Source: a virus
Direction: 5' to 3' (one strand)
Virus record (IMG/VR): IMGVR_UViG_3300035162_004467
Span: 1 to 64,000 of that record
DNA: 64,000 bases
Shown here: one piece after another, positions 50,785 to 59,649 of the stretch
Layout: every line of letters starts with the position of its first letter
Position numbering within the stretch: the stretch's first letter is position 1
Translations under genes and position numbers: made by a program
The notes under the pieces: model-generated
Told to the model about the DNA's origin: nothing
The model's database searches: none
What the model saw: only the letters and a program-made list of their open reading frames with translations

Positions 50785-51484
50785 TCATAAAAGAGCATTT
50801 GATAAAACGATATCTCTTTTTACTTATATTTCATCAGAAGATGAGGTAGAGATAACCTTGGGGGTTGTTGAACATTGCACTTCTGTTTTCGAATTTGATG
50901 ATATAGTTATCTGCTCAAAAATTCCTAATCTAGATACCTCTAAATTTGAAACACTTGGAGCTAGATTCGTTTTTGAAGATGACTTAGACTCCAGTTATGA
51001 ATCCTATAATTTTTTTAAACTTAATCGTTTAGATGATCATATAAAGACGGATTTTGTTTTGACGGTAGAAAATGATGGCTTTATCATTGATGCTTCACTT
51101 TGGAAAGATGAATTTCTTGATTATGATTACATCGCCCCCCCTTGGTATGACCCAGTAGATGATCCTAAATATAGAGTTGGGAATGGGGGCTTTTCTCTTA
51201 GAAGCAAGAAATTATTGGAGGCAACTAAAATAATAACAGATTCTCGTGATGGCCCCTTTGGTAATGAAGATATATTCATTTGTTGGAAGTCGAAAAAAGT
51301 GCTGGAGTCCTTCTATAAAGTCAAATTTGCTCCAGTTGAGTTGGCAGCTGAATTCGGAGTTGAGAATAATCTTTGCCCAGAACAGAATCACGTTGTAATG
51401 GACAACCTCTCAACTTATGACACATTTGGGTTTCATGGTTTTGAACATATACCTTTGATGCATTCTACTTTTTTAAAAAAATAA
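50720..51484 (+). CDS. DUF5672-like putative glycosyltransferase
   Basis: A 254-residue protein. It has the family's features: DFVLTVENDGFIIDASLW (with an acidic metal-site-like END), FLDYDYIAPPWYDP, RVGNGGFSLRSKKLL, FGNEDIFICW and FGFHGFEHIPLM. The family is predicted to be GT-A-type transferases. The frame is open from 50693, but the ATG at 50720 is preceded by GGAAAG at a good ribosome-binding distance, so I prefer it. It overlaps the upstream gene by 65 bases. Confidence 0.7.
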   Translation: MLNKPSSINFFQKVASKNSKHNHKRAFDKTISLFTYISSEDEVEITLGVVEHCTSVFEFDDIVICSKIPNLDTSKFETLGARFVFEDDLDSSYESYNFFKLNRLDDHIKTDFVLTVENDGFIIDASLWKDEFLDYDYIAPPWYDPVDDPKYRVGNGGFSLRSKKLLEATKIITDSRDGPFGNEDIFICWKSKKVLESFYKVKFAPVELAAEFGVENNLCPEQNHVVMDNLSTYDTFGFHGFEHIPLMHSTFLKK

Positions 51485-51487
51485 GAT

Positions 51488-52516
51488 ATGAAAAAAATAA
51501 TTATTACAGGAGTAACAGGGCAAGATGGTAGCTTCATGGCAGACTACCTTTTGAAGAATACTGAACATGCTATTGTCGCTGGAGTTCGACGTTTGAGTGT
51601 AAAAAACCATGGTAACATTAATCATCTGGTAGATAATCCACGATTCAAGCTCATTGATCTTGACGTTGCAGATCAGGCTAATACAGAGGCAGTGATAGAA
51701 GAGGAGAAGCCAGATTACTTCATTAATTTCGCCGCTAATTCTTTTGTCGGTGTGAGTTGGAAAATGCCAGTTAATCACATGGAGACAAACGCGATGGCTG
51801 TTCTTTATCAACTAGAAGCTATAAGGAAGCATCGCCCTAATTGCCGCTACTACAACGCTGGCTCCTCAGAGGAGTTTGGGGACGTTTTACATTCTCCTCA
51901 GTCAGAGCTTCATCCTTTGCGTCCAAGAAGCCCCTACGGGGTTTCTAAGGCTAGCGCGAGGCACATGGTAAAAGCATGGAGGGATTCTTATAACCTTTAC
52001 GCTATTCAGGGCTGGTTATTCAACCACGAAGGAACTCGTCGCGGGGAAGAATTTGTTACCCGTAAGATCACCAAGAATGTCGCTCGTATCAAATACGAGT
52101 ATATTTTAAATGATTTTAAACCCCTTGAGTTAGGCAATATTGATGCGAAGAGAGACTGGAGCGATGCTGAAGATTTTGTTGAAGGCGTTTGGTTGATGCT
52201 CAACCAAGAGTACCCAAAAGAATACGTGCTTTCTTCAAACGAAACTCATACCATTCGTGAATTTGTTGAGGAGGCTTTTAATTTTGCAGGGTTTGGTTCC
52301 GAGAAGTGTCGTTGGGAAGGCCGTGGAGTTGATGAAAAATATTACCACGGAGATAAGGTGCTGGTGCAGATCAACCCTGAATTCTATCGTCCTGCTGAAG
52401 TAGACCTCCTTTTAGGAGATTCCTCATTAGCAAGAAGAGAGCTTAACTGGAACCCTCAGACTGATTTTCTAGAATTAGTCAGAAAAATGGTTGCACACGA
52501 TCTCAGGGAGTGCTAA
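51488..52516 (+). CDS. gmd: GDP-mannose 4,6-dehydratase
   Basis: A 342-residue NAD(P)-dependent short-chain dehydratase that converts GDP-D-mannose to GDP-4-keto-6-deoxy-D-mannose, the precursor of GDP-fucose, rhamnose and related sugars. Motifs are ITGVTGQDGSFMADYLL (dinucleotide site), NAGSSEEFG (catalytic Ser/Glu), SPYGVSKASARHM (Tyr-x3-Lys) and the substrate-binding NHEGTRRGEEFVTRKIT. It is complete in length. It supplies an activated deoxysugar for the transferases next to it. The last codons overlap the promoter of the replication module. Confidence 0.93.
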   Translation: MKKIIITGVTGQDGSFMADYLLKNTEHAIVAGVRRLSVKNHGNINHLVDNPRFKLIDLDVADQANTEAVIEEEKPDYFINFAANSFVGVSWKMPVNHMETNAMAVLYQLEAIRKHRPNCRYYNAGSSEEFGDVLHSPQSELHPLRPRSPYGVSKASARHMVKAWRDSYNLYAIQGWLFNHEGTRRGEEFVTRKITKNVARIKYEYILNDFKPLELGNIDAKRDWSDAEDFVEGVWLMLNQEYPKEYVLSSNETHTIREFVEEAFNFAGFGSEKCRWEGRGVDEKYYHGDKVLVQINPEFYRPAEVDLLLGDSSLARRELNWNPQTDFLELVRKMVAHDLREC

Positions 52517-52525
52517 CCTAGATTC
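52491..52525 (+). promoter_or_regulatory. Early promoter, leaderless type, for the replication module
   Basis: TTGCAC (52491-52496), 17 nt, TAACCT (52514-52519), 6 nt, ATG. It lies inside the end of the gmd gene; the -10 contains the gmd stop codon. Confidence 0.55.
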
Positions 52526-52972
52526 ATGCCAAGAGGTAAAAGGGAATGTCCAAAGTGTTCTGCTTCATGTTCTACCCGCGCTTCAGTGTGTGAGTGCGGT
52601 TTTAGTTTTAAAAGCCAAAAAAAAATACCCAAAAAGCCTACTTATTTTAAAGAGAGGCAACAGTTTATAAGGAAGATGCTGAATGATCAGTCTTCTATTG
52701 ACTATAAACTGGATATGATCGCAGCTACAAAGCTGTTCAAGCATTTCAAAAATGAGGTTGACTTTTTGCTGAAGGTTAAAGCTCCTTTCAAGTTTGATCG
52801 TTCAATAAAATATTTTTTATCCAAGGAGGGTTTAGATTATTTAGATAAAAAACATAAAGAGTTTCACTATAAGCCAAAAAACTCTGAGAAAATGGTTGAC
52901 CAAAAGGTCAAATCAGGAGAGGATATGTTGATCGAAAAAAGAAAAACCCTGAGAGATTTTTTAGATGAGTAA
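52526..52972 (+). CDS. Zinc ribbon protein of the replication module
   Basis: A 148-residue basic protein. Residues 7-25 form a zinc ribbon (CPKCSASC, then CECGF). The rest is helical and lysine-rich, ending in an acidic hydrophobic LRDFLDE. It overlaps the recombinase gene by eight bases. A recombination mediator or a transcription co-factor is possible; neither is shown by the sequence. Confidence 0.65.
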   Translation: MPRGKRECPKCSASCSTRASVCECGFSFKSQKKIPKKPTYFKERQQFIRKMLNDQSSIDYKLDMIAATKLFKHFKNEVDFLLKVKAPFKFDRSIKYFLSKEGLDYLDKKHKEFHYKPKNSEKMVDQKVKSGEDMLIEKRKTLRDFLDE

Positions 52973-54092
52973 GAAAAGTACGAAAGAAACAGTTGGGACT
53001 TCGGAATTCATGTCGAAGTTTTTTAAGAGCAATAAAGATTACCATTACAACTACGAAGAAACTGCGAAACCTTATGTGGTTTCAACTGGCTCTCTAATTC
53101 TGGATCAGTTTGTAGGTGGTGGTCTTGGAGCTGGACTCCAGCGTTTTATTGGTTGCAATGAGGGGGGCAAAACAAATGAAGCACTTCATGTTATGAAGAA
53201 TATGCTTGAGACTGTAGAAAAAACAAAAGGTCTGTATATTAAAGCGGAAGGTCGTTTGTCAGAAGATATTCAAAAACGTTCTGGCTTGAAATTTGTGACC
53301 GACCCAGAAGACTGGGAATTGGGTAATTGCCTTGTTTGGGAGTGCAATATTTATGATGTAGTTTTCGATGGCCTTAGAGAACTACTAAAGAATAACCCAG
53401 ATAAAGAAAAATTTTGCATTGTCATCGATAGTATGGATAGCTTGCTTCCTAAATCTGATCTAGAGAAGACCACCAGTGACGCAGCAAAAGTTGCAGCAGG
53501 TGCGTCTCTAACTTCAGATTTCCTAAAGCGAGTTAGTCTTGGTATGGGTAAGTTTGGTCATATGTGCATTATGATCTCTCAGGTTCGGTCAACTATTAAA
53601 ACGAGTCAGTATGCGGCTAGTGATCCAAACAACCAAACTAATTCTAGCGGTGGCAATGCAGCTCTTCACTATCCAGACTGGATTATAAACTTCGAAAGAA
53701 GAAATCAGTCTGATTTGATTTTACAAGATCAAAAAGCAAGACCAAGCCCAGAGAATTCTATCATAGGCCATTATGCGAAAGTTCATATTCAGAAGTCTAC
53801 GAATGAAAGCACTGGGATGCGTATCCGTTACCCAATCAAGCATGGTCGTACTGACGGGAAGTCTATTTGGATTGAGCGAGAGATTATTGAAATGCTTTTA
53901 ATGTGGAACTTCATTGAGAAGGCTGGTTCTTGGTTCAAGATTGATGATGAGCTTATTAAGTATCTCGCTGATAGGGGAGTTGAAGTTCAAGAGAAGTATC
54001 AGGGAATGAAATCTCTCTATGACCTTTTGGAGAACAATGAAGAAACAGCCAAAGGAATGCACTTGTTTATTGCTGAGAATATTTTTGTATGA
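52965..54092 (+). CDS. RecA/UvsX-type recombinase
   Basis: A 375-residue strand-exchange ATPase. The Walker A motif is GCNEGGKT (residues about 63-70), with KAEGRLSEDIQKR for the following region and CIVIDSMDSLLP as Walker B. The L1/L2 region includes ISQVRSTIKTSQYAAS and NQTNSSGGNAALHYPDW. It pairs homologous DNA for recombination-dependent replication and repair. It overlaps the endonuclease gene downstream by four bases. Confidence 0.85.
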   Translation: MSKKSTKETVGTSEFMSKFFKSNKDYHYNYEETAKPYVVSTGSLILDQFVGGGLGAGLQRFIGCNEGGKTNEALHVMKNMLETVEKTKGLYIKAEGRLSEDIQKRSGLKFVTDPEDWELGNCLVWECNIYDVVFDGLRELLKNNPDKEKFCIVIDSMDSLLPKSDLEKTTSDAAKVAAGASLTSDFLKRVSLGMGKFGHMCIMISQVRSTIKTSQYAASDPNNQTNSSGGNAALHYPDWIINFERRNQSDLILQDQKARPSPENSIIGHYAKVHIQKSTNESTGMRIRYPIKHGRTDGKSIWIEREIIEMLLMWNFIEKAGSWFKIDDELIKYLADRGVEVQEKYQGMKSLYDLLENNEETAKGMHLFIAENIFV

Positions 54093-54496
54093 TTTTTCTG
54101 ACGACAACTGGTCGTGAACAGAAGCTGAAAAACTCTTCGAAATATTTAATCAACTGGGACGAGAAATGTCGTAGTAAAATCCAAAAAAGAGTAAAAGACC
54201 TTTTGCACTCACACTGGATCTCTGATATAGTTTTTGAAGAGTTCCCTGTTCTTGGGACTAGAATGACTATAGACTTCTACAACGCAAATAAAAAACTTGC
54301 AATAGAAGTCGATGGCAATCAGCATTACAAATATAATAAATTTTTCCATTCAAACTCTAGGCAGAATTTCTTGTCACAATTGCAGAGAGATGAGAAGAAG
54401 GAATATTTTTGCGAAATCAACAAAATTAGACTTGTAAGAATACTGGAGAAGGATACTCTCAATGAAGATCTGCTGAACAAGTTAGACGTAATATGA
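54089..54496 (+). CDS. PD-(D/E)XK endonuclease (Vsr/DUF559-like)
   Basis: A 135-residue small nuclease. TRMTIDFYNANKKLAIEVDGNQHY supplies the active-site pattern (Asp, Glu-x-Asp and the 'DGNQH' signature), followed by LQRDEKKEYFCEINKIRLVRI, the helix and last strand of Vsr/DUF559-type enzymes. It probably cuts DNA at specific or structured sites during replication. It overlaps the recombinase gene and the next small gene by four bases each. Confidence 0.8.
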   Translation: MIFLTTTGREQKLKNSSKYLINWDEKCRSKIQKRVKDLLHSHWISDIVFEEFPVLGTRMTIDFYNANKKLAIEVDGNQHYKYNKFFHSNSRQNFLSQLQRDEKKEYFCEINKIRLVRILEKDTLNEDLLNKLDVI

Positions 54497-54714
54497 ACTT
54501 TTTTGACAAAACAGACAATACCTTACCTCAAAGCATTCTTACTAAATTGTTCGACTGCACTGGCTCCCCAAGTGGAGGAAACAAAGGGTTCTTCCTATTT
54601 TACATAAATGAAGTTGGTCATCCTACTCTCTCGACTAAAACAGACAATACTTGTGTTGATATGGCTCTCTCTAAATTAGTCGAAATATCTCAACAGCAGG
54701 AGGTGAGCGAATGA
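54493..54714 (+). CDS. Hypothetical protein, 73 aa
   Basis: A short protein (MNFFDKTDNTLPQSILTKLFD) with a central beta segment (GGNKGFFLFYINEVGHPTL). Four-base overlaps on both sides place it firmly in the replication operon between the nuclease and the helicase. No family recognised; a helicase-loading or accessory factor would fit the position only. Confidence 0.6.
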   Translation: MNFFDKTDNTLPQSILTKLFDCTGSPSGGNKGFFLFYINEVGHPTLSTKTDNTCVDMALSKLVEISQQQEVSE

Positions 54715-56258
54715 TAGCTAGCTTAGACTTAGAGAAGACGGTTTTAAAGGGACTTCTCCAACATCCCAATAAGTGGGCTGAAGCTTCAGTATTCTTAAAT
54801 CAAAAAGATTTCTTTAGCGATGATTCTGTTGTAAACCTCTCTATCTTTAAACTCATCCGAAATGCTCTGGATAATGCAGAGACTATAGATGACACTATAC
54901 TCATACCAAGGTTAGAACAACTCAAGGTTAGTTTCCCAGACAGCATCGATCTTCCAGAATACATACGGTCTTTGGTTTACCACAAGATAACCGAAGATAT
55001 CTTTATTTCTTCGGTTAGAGAATTAAAGAAGTTCTCTGCTCGTAGAGAAATTTATCGTGCTGCGAAAGACGTTGCGTCTTACGTTAAGAAGGTAGACCCA
55101 AATCTCAAGTATTCAGAGATTATTGACAAGTCAGACGAAATTTATAACAAGAATATAAAAGAGTTTGAGTTCAATGATGAAGGTCCAATCAACCTATTCG
55201 ATATTATGGAAGAGTTGGTTGAAGGCAGGGGGAACAATCCGATTGAAGAAGCTGGTCTAATGGGGCCGCACCAACGCATCAATGATATTTACGGTTCTCT
55301 ACTTTTAGAAGGTAACATCTCTGTTATTGTTGCTCGCTCTGGTGTTGGTAAAACTCAGTTCTGTATGGACTATACAATTAGAACTGGAGCTAAATACAAT
55401 ATCCCTATTCTTCACTTCGATAATGGAGAGATGAGTGAAGAAGAGTTAACTCTTCGCCAGTGTTCTGCAATGACAGGTATACCAATTTATCTTTTGCAAA
55501 GTGGTAAGTGGAGAACATCTAGTTATAAAGACTGGACTGTAGAACAGGTTATAGGAAAAGTTCGTAGTGCTTGGCAGCAGATTAAGGAAGGTAAGATGAA
55601 ATTCTATTACCAAAATGTTGCTGGTATGTCTGCTGAAGAGATGTGTTCTTATTTGAAAAGGTTTTATTACTCTAAAGTTGGTAGGGGGAATAAGATGATT
55701 TTTAGCTTTGATTACATTAAAACAGACTTTAATAATCTGGGTAAAAACGAAGGTTGGCAACAAGTAGCCTCAATGGTTCATTTGTTTAAACAAACGATTC
55801 ATAGGGATTTGTGTTTTGATGGCAAACCTTGCGTCTCAATGATGACTTCTGTTCAAGCGAATAGGCTTGGGATAACAGGGAATAGGGGAGTAGATTCGAT
55901 AGTCGATGATGAAAGCGTAGTCTCTCTTTCAGATGGCATCACTCAGTTTTGTTCTCATTTGTTTTTATTGAGGAAAAAAATACCAGATGAAGTTCATGAA
56001 GATGGAGATCGTTTCGGCACTCATAAGCTAGTTAACCTAAAGGCTCGGCACTTGGGTAAAGATGCCCTTCGTGCGATCAATCCTGTAGAAATGCCAGATG
56101 GCTCTAATCGTAAAAACTTCATCAACTTGAATATTGAAAACTTCAGGGTTGAGGAAAGGGGCGACCTTCAAGATGTTGTAAACTCTGCCAATAATATTGA
56201 CGTTTCTTTGGAGACTAATGAAGAGAATGACGATATCCCAATGGTTCTTTCGCGATGA
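54711..56258 (+). CDS. Replicative DNA helicase (DnaB-type)
   Basis: A 515-residue helicase. The N-terminal 130 residues match the DnaB N-terminal domain (EKTVLKGLLQHPNKWAEA). The RecA-type motor shows SVIVARSGVGKTQFCMDY (Walker A), LHFDNGEMSEEELTLRQ, MIFSFDYIKTDFNN (Walker B) and SVQANRLG. It unwinds the fork ahead of the DnaE-type polymerase and loads with the primase encoded next. ATGA-type overlaps join it to both neighbours. Confidence 0.9.
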   Translation: MIASLDLEKTVLKGLLQHPNKWAEASVFLNQKDFFSDDSVVNLSIFKLIRNALDNAETIDDTILIPRLEQLKVSFPDSIDLPEYIRSLVYHKITEDIFISSVRELKKFSARREIYRAAKDVASYVKKVDPNLKYSEIIDKSDEIYNKNIKEFEFNDEGPINLFDIMEELVEGRGNNPIEEAGLMGPHQRINDIYGSLLLEGNISVIVARSGVGKTQFCMDYTIRTGAKYNIPILHFDNGEMSEEELTLRQCSAMTGIPIYLLQSGKWRTSSYKDWTVEQVIGKVRSAWQQIKEGKMKFYYQNVAGMSAEEMCSYLKRFYYSKVGRGNKMIFSFDYIKTDFNNLGKNEGWQQVASMVHLFKQTIHRDLCFDGKPCVSMMTSVQANRLGITGNRGVDSIVDDESVVSLSDGITQFCSHLFLLRKKIPDEVHEDGDRFGTHKLVNLKARHLGKDALRAINPVEMPDGSNRKNFINLNIENFRVEERGDLQDVVNSANNIDVSLETNEENDDIPMVLSR

Positions 56259-57304
56259 CTGATTACAGATCTATTTTAGAGGACTTAGGTTATAAGCTAA
56301 AAGACCACGGCTCTTATTGGAGAACTAGTGCAGTCTACAGGTCTGGGGGCAATAATACTGCCCTTCAAATTTACAAAGACACTGGAGTCTGGAAAGATTA
56401 TGTGGAGGATTCTATATTCCTTCCGTTTGAAGCGTTACTTCAAAAAACTCTCAATACAAACGATAAGAATGTTTTAAGTTCTTATTTAAAGACTGATGGT
56501 GTAAATATATATGAACGCACCAAAAAAAAGCATCTTTTGAGTGAGGAAAAAACATACCCAGACACTTGTTTGAATAGGCTATTGCCTCATTATGATTTTT
56601 ATTTTAATAGAGGAATCTCAGAAGATACTCTCAAAAAATTTAAATGTGGGCTAGCTATGTCTGGCAAAATGTATCAGCGAGTTATATTCCCTATCTCACG
56701 CTCTGATGGTAAGATACATGGGTTTTCAGGTCGCAAGGTAACAGATGACCCTAGACCTAAGTGGTTACACAATGGGCGTTGTTCAGACTGGTTCTATCCT
56801 TACTATACTATAGATGATGTTGCTGCTGCAATTCAGGAGCATCGTTGCGTATATGTCGTAGAATCTATTGGAGACTGTATTTCTTTGTTTGATGCTGGAG
56901 TCAAAAATGTTCTTGTTTCTTTTGGGTTGAATATTTCGCCAAAGTTTATTTCTAAACTACATGGCTTGCCTTTGGATAAAGTCATCATTGCTTTTAATAA
57001 TGATTTTAATTCAGGTTCCAACAGAGGATTTGAAGGTTCGATCAAGTCTATATTTAAACTCTGTGATCAAATTGATTTTGACAAAGTATTCTTTTCTCCT
57101 CCTCCAGAAAATGACTTTGGGGACATGAGCGAGAAGCAAATACATAAATATGTTGAATATTGTGCGTCGATTCAGCATAATGAATCGATGGCTAACGTTA
57201 TTGATTTCGCCAAAGAGATGAATAAGCGAGGAGTCAACAAAACTTTCTCTAGTAATTTGAGAAAGCTTGAAAAGAAATTCGACTTCCATTATGGAGAAAT
57301 CTGA
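56255..57304 (+). CDS. DNA primase (Toprim type)
   Basis: A 349-residue primase. Its N-terminal part (LKDHGSYWRTSAVYRSGGNNT, then YKDTGVWKDYVED) resembles the zinc-binding domain of T4-like gp61, but no Cys/His cluster is visible there. The catalytic part has YFNRGISEDTLKKFKCG and a Toprim signature: CVYVVESIGDCISLFDAGVKNVLVSFGLN, then IIAFNNDFNSGSNRG with acidic residues. It makes RNA primers for the fork. Overlaps link it to the helicase and to the nuclease. Confidence 0.85.
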   Translation: MTDYRSILEDLGYKLKDHGSYWRTSAVYRSGGNNTALQIYKDTGVWKDYVEDSIFLPFEALLQKTLNTNDKNVLSSYLKTDGVNIYERTKKKHLLSEEKTYPDTCLNRLLPHYDFYFNRGISEDTLKKFKCGLAMSGKMYQRVIFPISRSDGKIHGFSGRKVTDDPRPKWLHNGRCSDWFYPYYTIDDVAAAIQEHRCVYVVESIGDCISLFDAGVKNVLVSFGLNISPKFISKLHGLPLDKVIIAFNNDFNSGSNRGFEGSIKSIFKLCDQIDFDKVFFSPPPENDFGDMSEKQIHKYVEYCASIQHNESMANVIDFAKEMNKRGVNKTFSSNLRKLEKKFDFHYGEI

Positions 57305-58337
57305 AAATAAGCCCTTATCAGCATCTCGCATCAAAACGATGCAAACCTGCACTTGGCAATATTGGGCGAAGTATCACTTGCGTTTGCCAGACAAGTCTAA
57401 TCACGGCTCTCTTCGTGGAACCATTTGTCACGCAGTATTTGAGAATCTAGGAAATCCTCGTCATAGAAAGCACTATAGAGCGATTATAAAGGCTCAAGAT
57501 ATAAATGTCAGTTCTTCGATCAAGAGAATGGTGGAAGCTTATGCCAAAAAGTATGAGATAGACGATTTCGAAAATATGGATTTGATCAACAAGATGACAG
57601 TTGAGGGTCTAAATTTTGATTTCTTTGGAGACACAGATAGTAAGCCCACAGAATCCATCTCTGAGAAAGATTTCGATATATCTGTAGCAGATGGAGATAA
57701 AAACTATAGAATCTTAGGATTTATTGACAAACTCTTTTTGTTCAAGAGGAGGAAGACTGCTATCATTAGAGACTTTAAAACTTCTAAAAGTATTTTTGAG
57801 GGCAAAGAGTATTCGGACAATATGCAGGACTACATGTATTGCCTTGCGGTAAAATATCTATACCCAGAATACCTAAAACGCAAGATGGAATTTTTATTTT
57901 TAAAATTTGACCTTGAAGGGGAAGGTTGTTTGGAAATGCAACCACTAGACGACTTAGATTTAGAGGGCTTCGAATACTTCTTAACTGACATCCAAAAAGT
58001 CATCAATAACTTTAATGAAAAAACAGCCGTAAGTGGACTTGCTTGGGACAAGGGATACCCTGCAAAAGAAGATGGGTTTGCGGGTAAGATTGTTTGCGGT
58101 AGGGCGACTTACGTTGGTCAGTTAAAAAAGAATGGAGACTTGATGTGGCATTGTCCGTTTAAGTTCCCATTTGATTATTATCATCTACTTGGCGACAACG
58201 ATAAGTTCATTAAATCCTCTTATGTCAAAAAAGACTTGCAATACATGCTCGACGAAGGAGTGGGAACTCATATCGAAAGCAAAAAATATTCAGGATGCCC
58301 TTCTTTTTCATTTGACAAGTCGGTAGATCTTATTTAG
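57291..58337 (+). CDS. PD-(D/E)XK exonuclease (Cas4/RecB-like)
   Basis: A 348-residue nuclease. LSASRIKTMQTCTWQYWAKY is the characteristic opening, RGTICHAVFENL gives the conserved His, then LGFIDKLFLF (Asp), IIRDFKTSKSIF (D-x-K motif III) and NMQDYMYCLAV (Q-x3-Y). The ATG at 57291 fits MEKSENKPLSAS; an upstream ATG at 57267 is also open. It probably processes DNA ends for recombination. The -35 box of the next promoter lies near its 3' end. Confidence 0.85.
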   Translation: MEKSENKPLSASRIKTMQTCTWQYWAKYHLRLPDKSNHGSLRGTICHAVFENLGNPRHRKHYRAIIKAQDINVSSSIKRMVEAYAKKYEIDDFENMDLINKMTVEGLNFDFFGDTDSKPTESISEKDFDISVADGDKNYRILGFIDKLFLFKRRKTAIIRDFKTSKSIFEGKEYSDNMQDYMYCLAVKYLYPEYLKRKMEFLFLKFDLEGEGCLEMQPLDDLDLEGFEYFLTDIQKVINNFNEKTAVSGLAWDKGYPAKEDGFAGKIVCGRATYVGQLKKNGDLMWHCPFKFPFDYYHLLGDNDKFIKSSYVKKDLQYMLDEGVGTHIESKKYSGCPSFSFDKSVDLI

Positions 58338-58346
58338 GATCTAGCC
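58312..58346 (+). promoter_or_regulatory. Consensus early promoter, leaderless type, before the PHP gene
   Basis: TTGACA (58312-58317), 17 nt, TAGGAT (58335-58340), 6 nt, ATG at 58347. It allows the three-part polymerase to be transcribed on its own. Confidence 0.7.
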
Positions 58347-59048
58347 ATGGTTCCTCTTTTTAAGAGTCAATTCAGTGTAGGAAAGTCTATCCTCACCTCA
58401 GAGAAAATATTAGACATAGCTAAAATAAACCAATTAGAAAAGGTTGTTTTATTGGAGGATACTTTTTATGGGTTTAGGGTATTCAATAAGCTCTTTCAGG
58501 AGGAAGGAATCCCTCTTGTTTTTGGATTGAGAATATCTGTTGTTAATACGGATGGAGATTTTAATGAAAAACCTAGCAAGCTAGCTATTTTTGCAAAAAA
58601 TAATCAAGGAATACAAGATTTAAAGAGGATATCTTCTAATGCAGCTTTGAATGATCGGAACTCTCTAGTCTTGTCTGAATATGGCGAAAGTGATTTTGAG
58701 AATCTAAAGGTTTGCGTCCCCTTCTACGATTCTTATGTATTTAATAATTTATTCCACTTTGGGCTATCCCACATAGATATTAAACATTTAGATCCAGTTT
58801 ACTTTATCGAAGATAATAATCACCCATTTGATTTCCAAATCAAGTCTGTTATTGACAATCTGGGAGTAAAAACTCAAACTGCAAAAACAATCCTCCACCA
58901 CAACAAAGATGAATTTGAGGCTTTGCAAATGTATAAGGCTTCTTGTAGTAGATCTCAAGGACGAGCGCCTACTTTTCAAAGACCAAACTTAGACCACTTC
59001 TGTTCAGATAATTTCTGTTGGGAGTCTTATAAAGATGTTACCGTATAA
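58347..59048 (+). CDS. DnaE PHP-domain protein, stand-alone and metal-site-degenerate
   Basis: A 233-residue protein matching the PHP domain that starts bacterial DNA polymerase III alpha. VVLLEDTFYGFRVFNKLFQEE and GIPLVFGLRISV align with the family's 'TDHG..YG..EFYKA..' and 'IKPIIGCE.Y' blocks, and LAIFAKNNQGIQDLKRISS with 'LLAKNEEGY.NL..L.S'. The H-x-H at the start is replaced (FKSQFS) and the D-H of 'TDHG' is lost (LEDTFYG), so metal-dependent catalysis is unlikely. It would be a structural subunit of the polymerase encoded two genes on. It overlaps the exonuclease gene by 14 bases. Confidence 0.75.
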   Translation: MVPLFKSQFSVGKSILTSEKILDIAKINQLEKVVLLEDTFYGFRVFNKLFQEEGIPLVFGLRISVVNTDGDFNEKPSKLAIFAKNNQGIQDLKRISSNAALNDRNSLVLSEYGESDFENLKVCVPFYDSYVFNNLFHFGLSHIDIKHLDPVYFIEDNNHPFDFQIKSVIDNLGVKTQTAKTILHHNKDEFEALQMYKASCSRSQGRAPTFQRPNLDHFCSDNFCWESYKDVTV

Positions 59049-59649
59049 TCAAAAATATTTAGTATTCGATACTGAGACGGAGGGTTTGAATCTTCATTCT
59101 TCTCGCACTTGGCAAGTCTCTTGGCTTATATGTCAGGGAGGTAGGGTTTTGAAAGAAAATGATCGGTATATAAACCACAACAATCTACAGATAAATTCAG
59201 TTGTAGCTAAATTAACGGGTTTTTCTTGGGAAGAATATGATCGAAGGAAGGAGCCTTTGAAAAATGTCTGGTCTGATTTTAAAAAAGATTTATTCAATCC
59301 TGAGTATAAGGTTGTTGGTCAAAATTTATTAGGTTTTGATGTTTATATGGTAGCAGCGATGCAAAGAGCTTTGGGTGAGATCCCAGACTATAGTTACTTA
59401 GAAAGAATTTACGATACTAGAGCTTTCGGCAAGGCTTACAGGGAAGATCTTGGCAAACCCAAGAAGGATTTATTGAGTTGGCAGTATAAGATAATTCATG
59501 ACCGATCCCTCAAGGCGAGAGTTTCTCAAAATCAGTTGCTCAAATTCTTCGGTATAGAATTTGAGGAAGATAAACTGCATGATGCCTTATATGATAACAA
59601 GATGTGCTTTAAGGTTTTTTCTGCACTTAAAAAAGAAATGAATTTGTGA
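59035..59649 (+). CDS. 3'-5' proofreading exonuclease (DnaQ-like, DEDD)
   Basis: A 204-residue exonuclease. Motif I is YLVFDTETEGLN, Exo II is KVVGQNLLGFDVYM and Exo III includes HDALYDNKMCFKVF. The last motif looks like the DEDDh type (His-Asp with the downstream Asp). It would remove misincorporated bases for the polymerase core encoded next, as DnaQ does for DnaE. It overlaps both neighbours (14 and 4 bases), so the products are likely made together. Confidence 0.85.
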   Translation: MLPYNQKYLVFDTETEGLNLHSSRTWQVSWLICQGGRVLKENDRYINHNNLQINSVVAKLTGFSWEEYDRRKEPLKNVWSDFKKDLFNPEYKVVGQNLLGFDVYMVAAMQRALGEIPDYSYLERIYDTRAFGKAYREDLGKPKKDLLSWQYKIIHDRSLKARVSQNQLLKFFGIEFEEDKLHDALYDNKMCFKVFSALKKEMNL

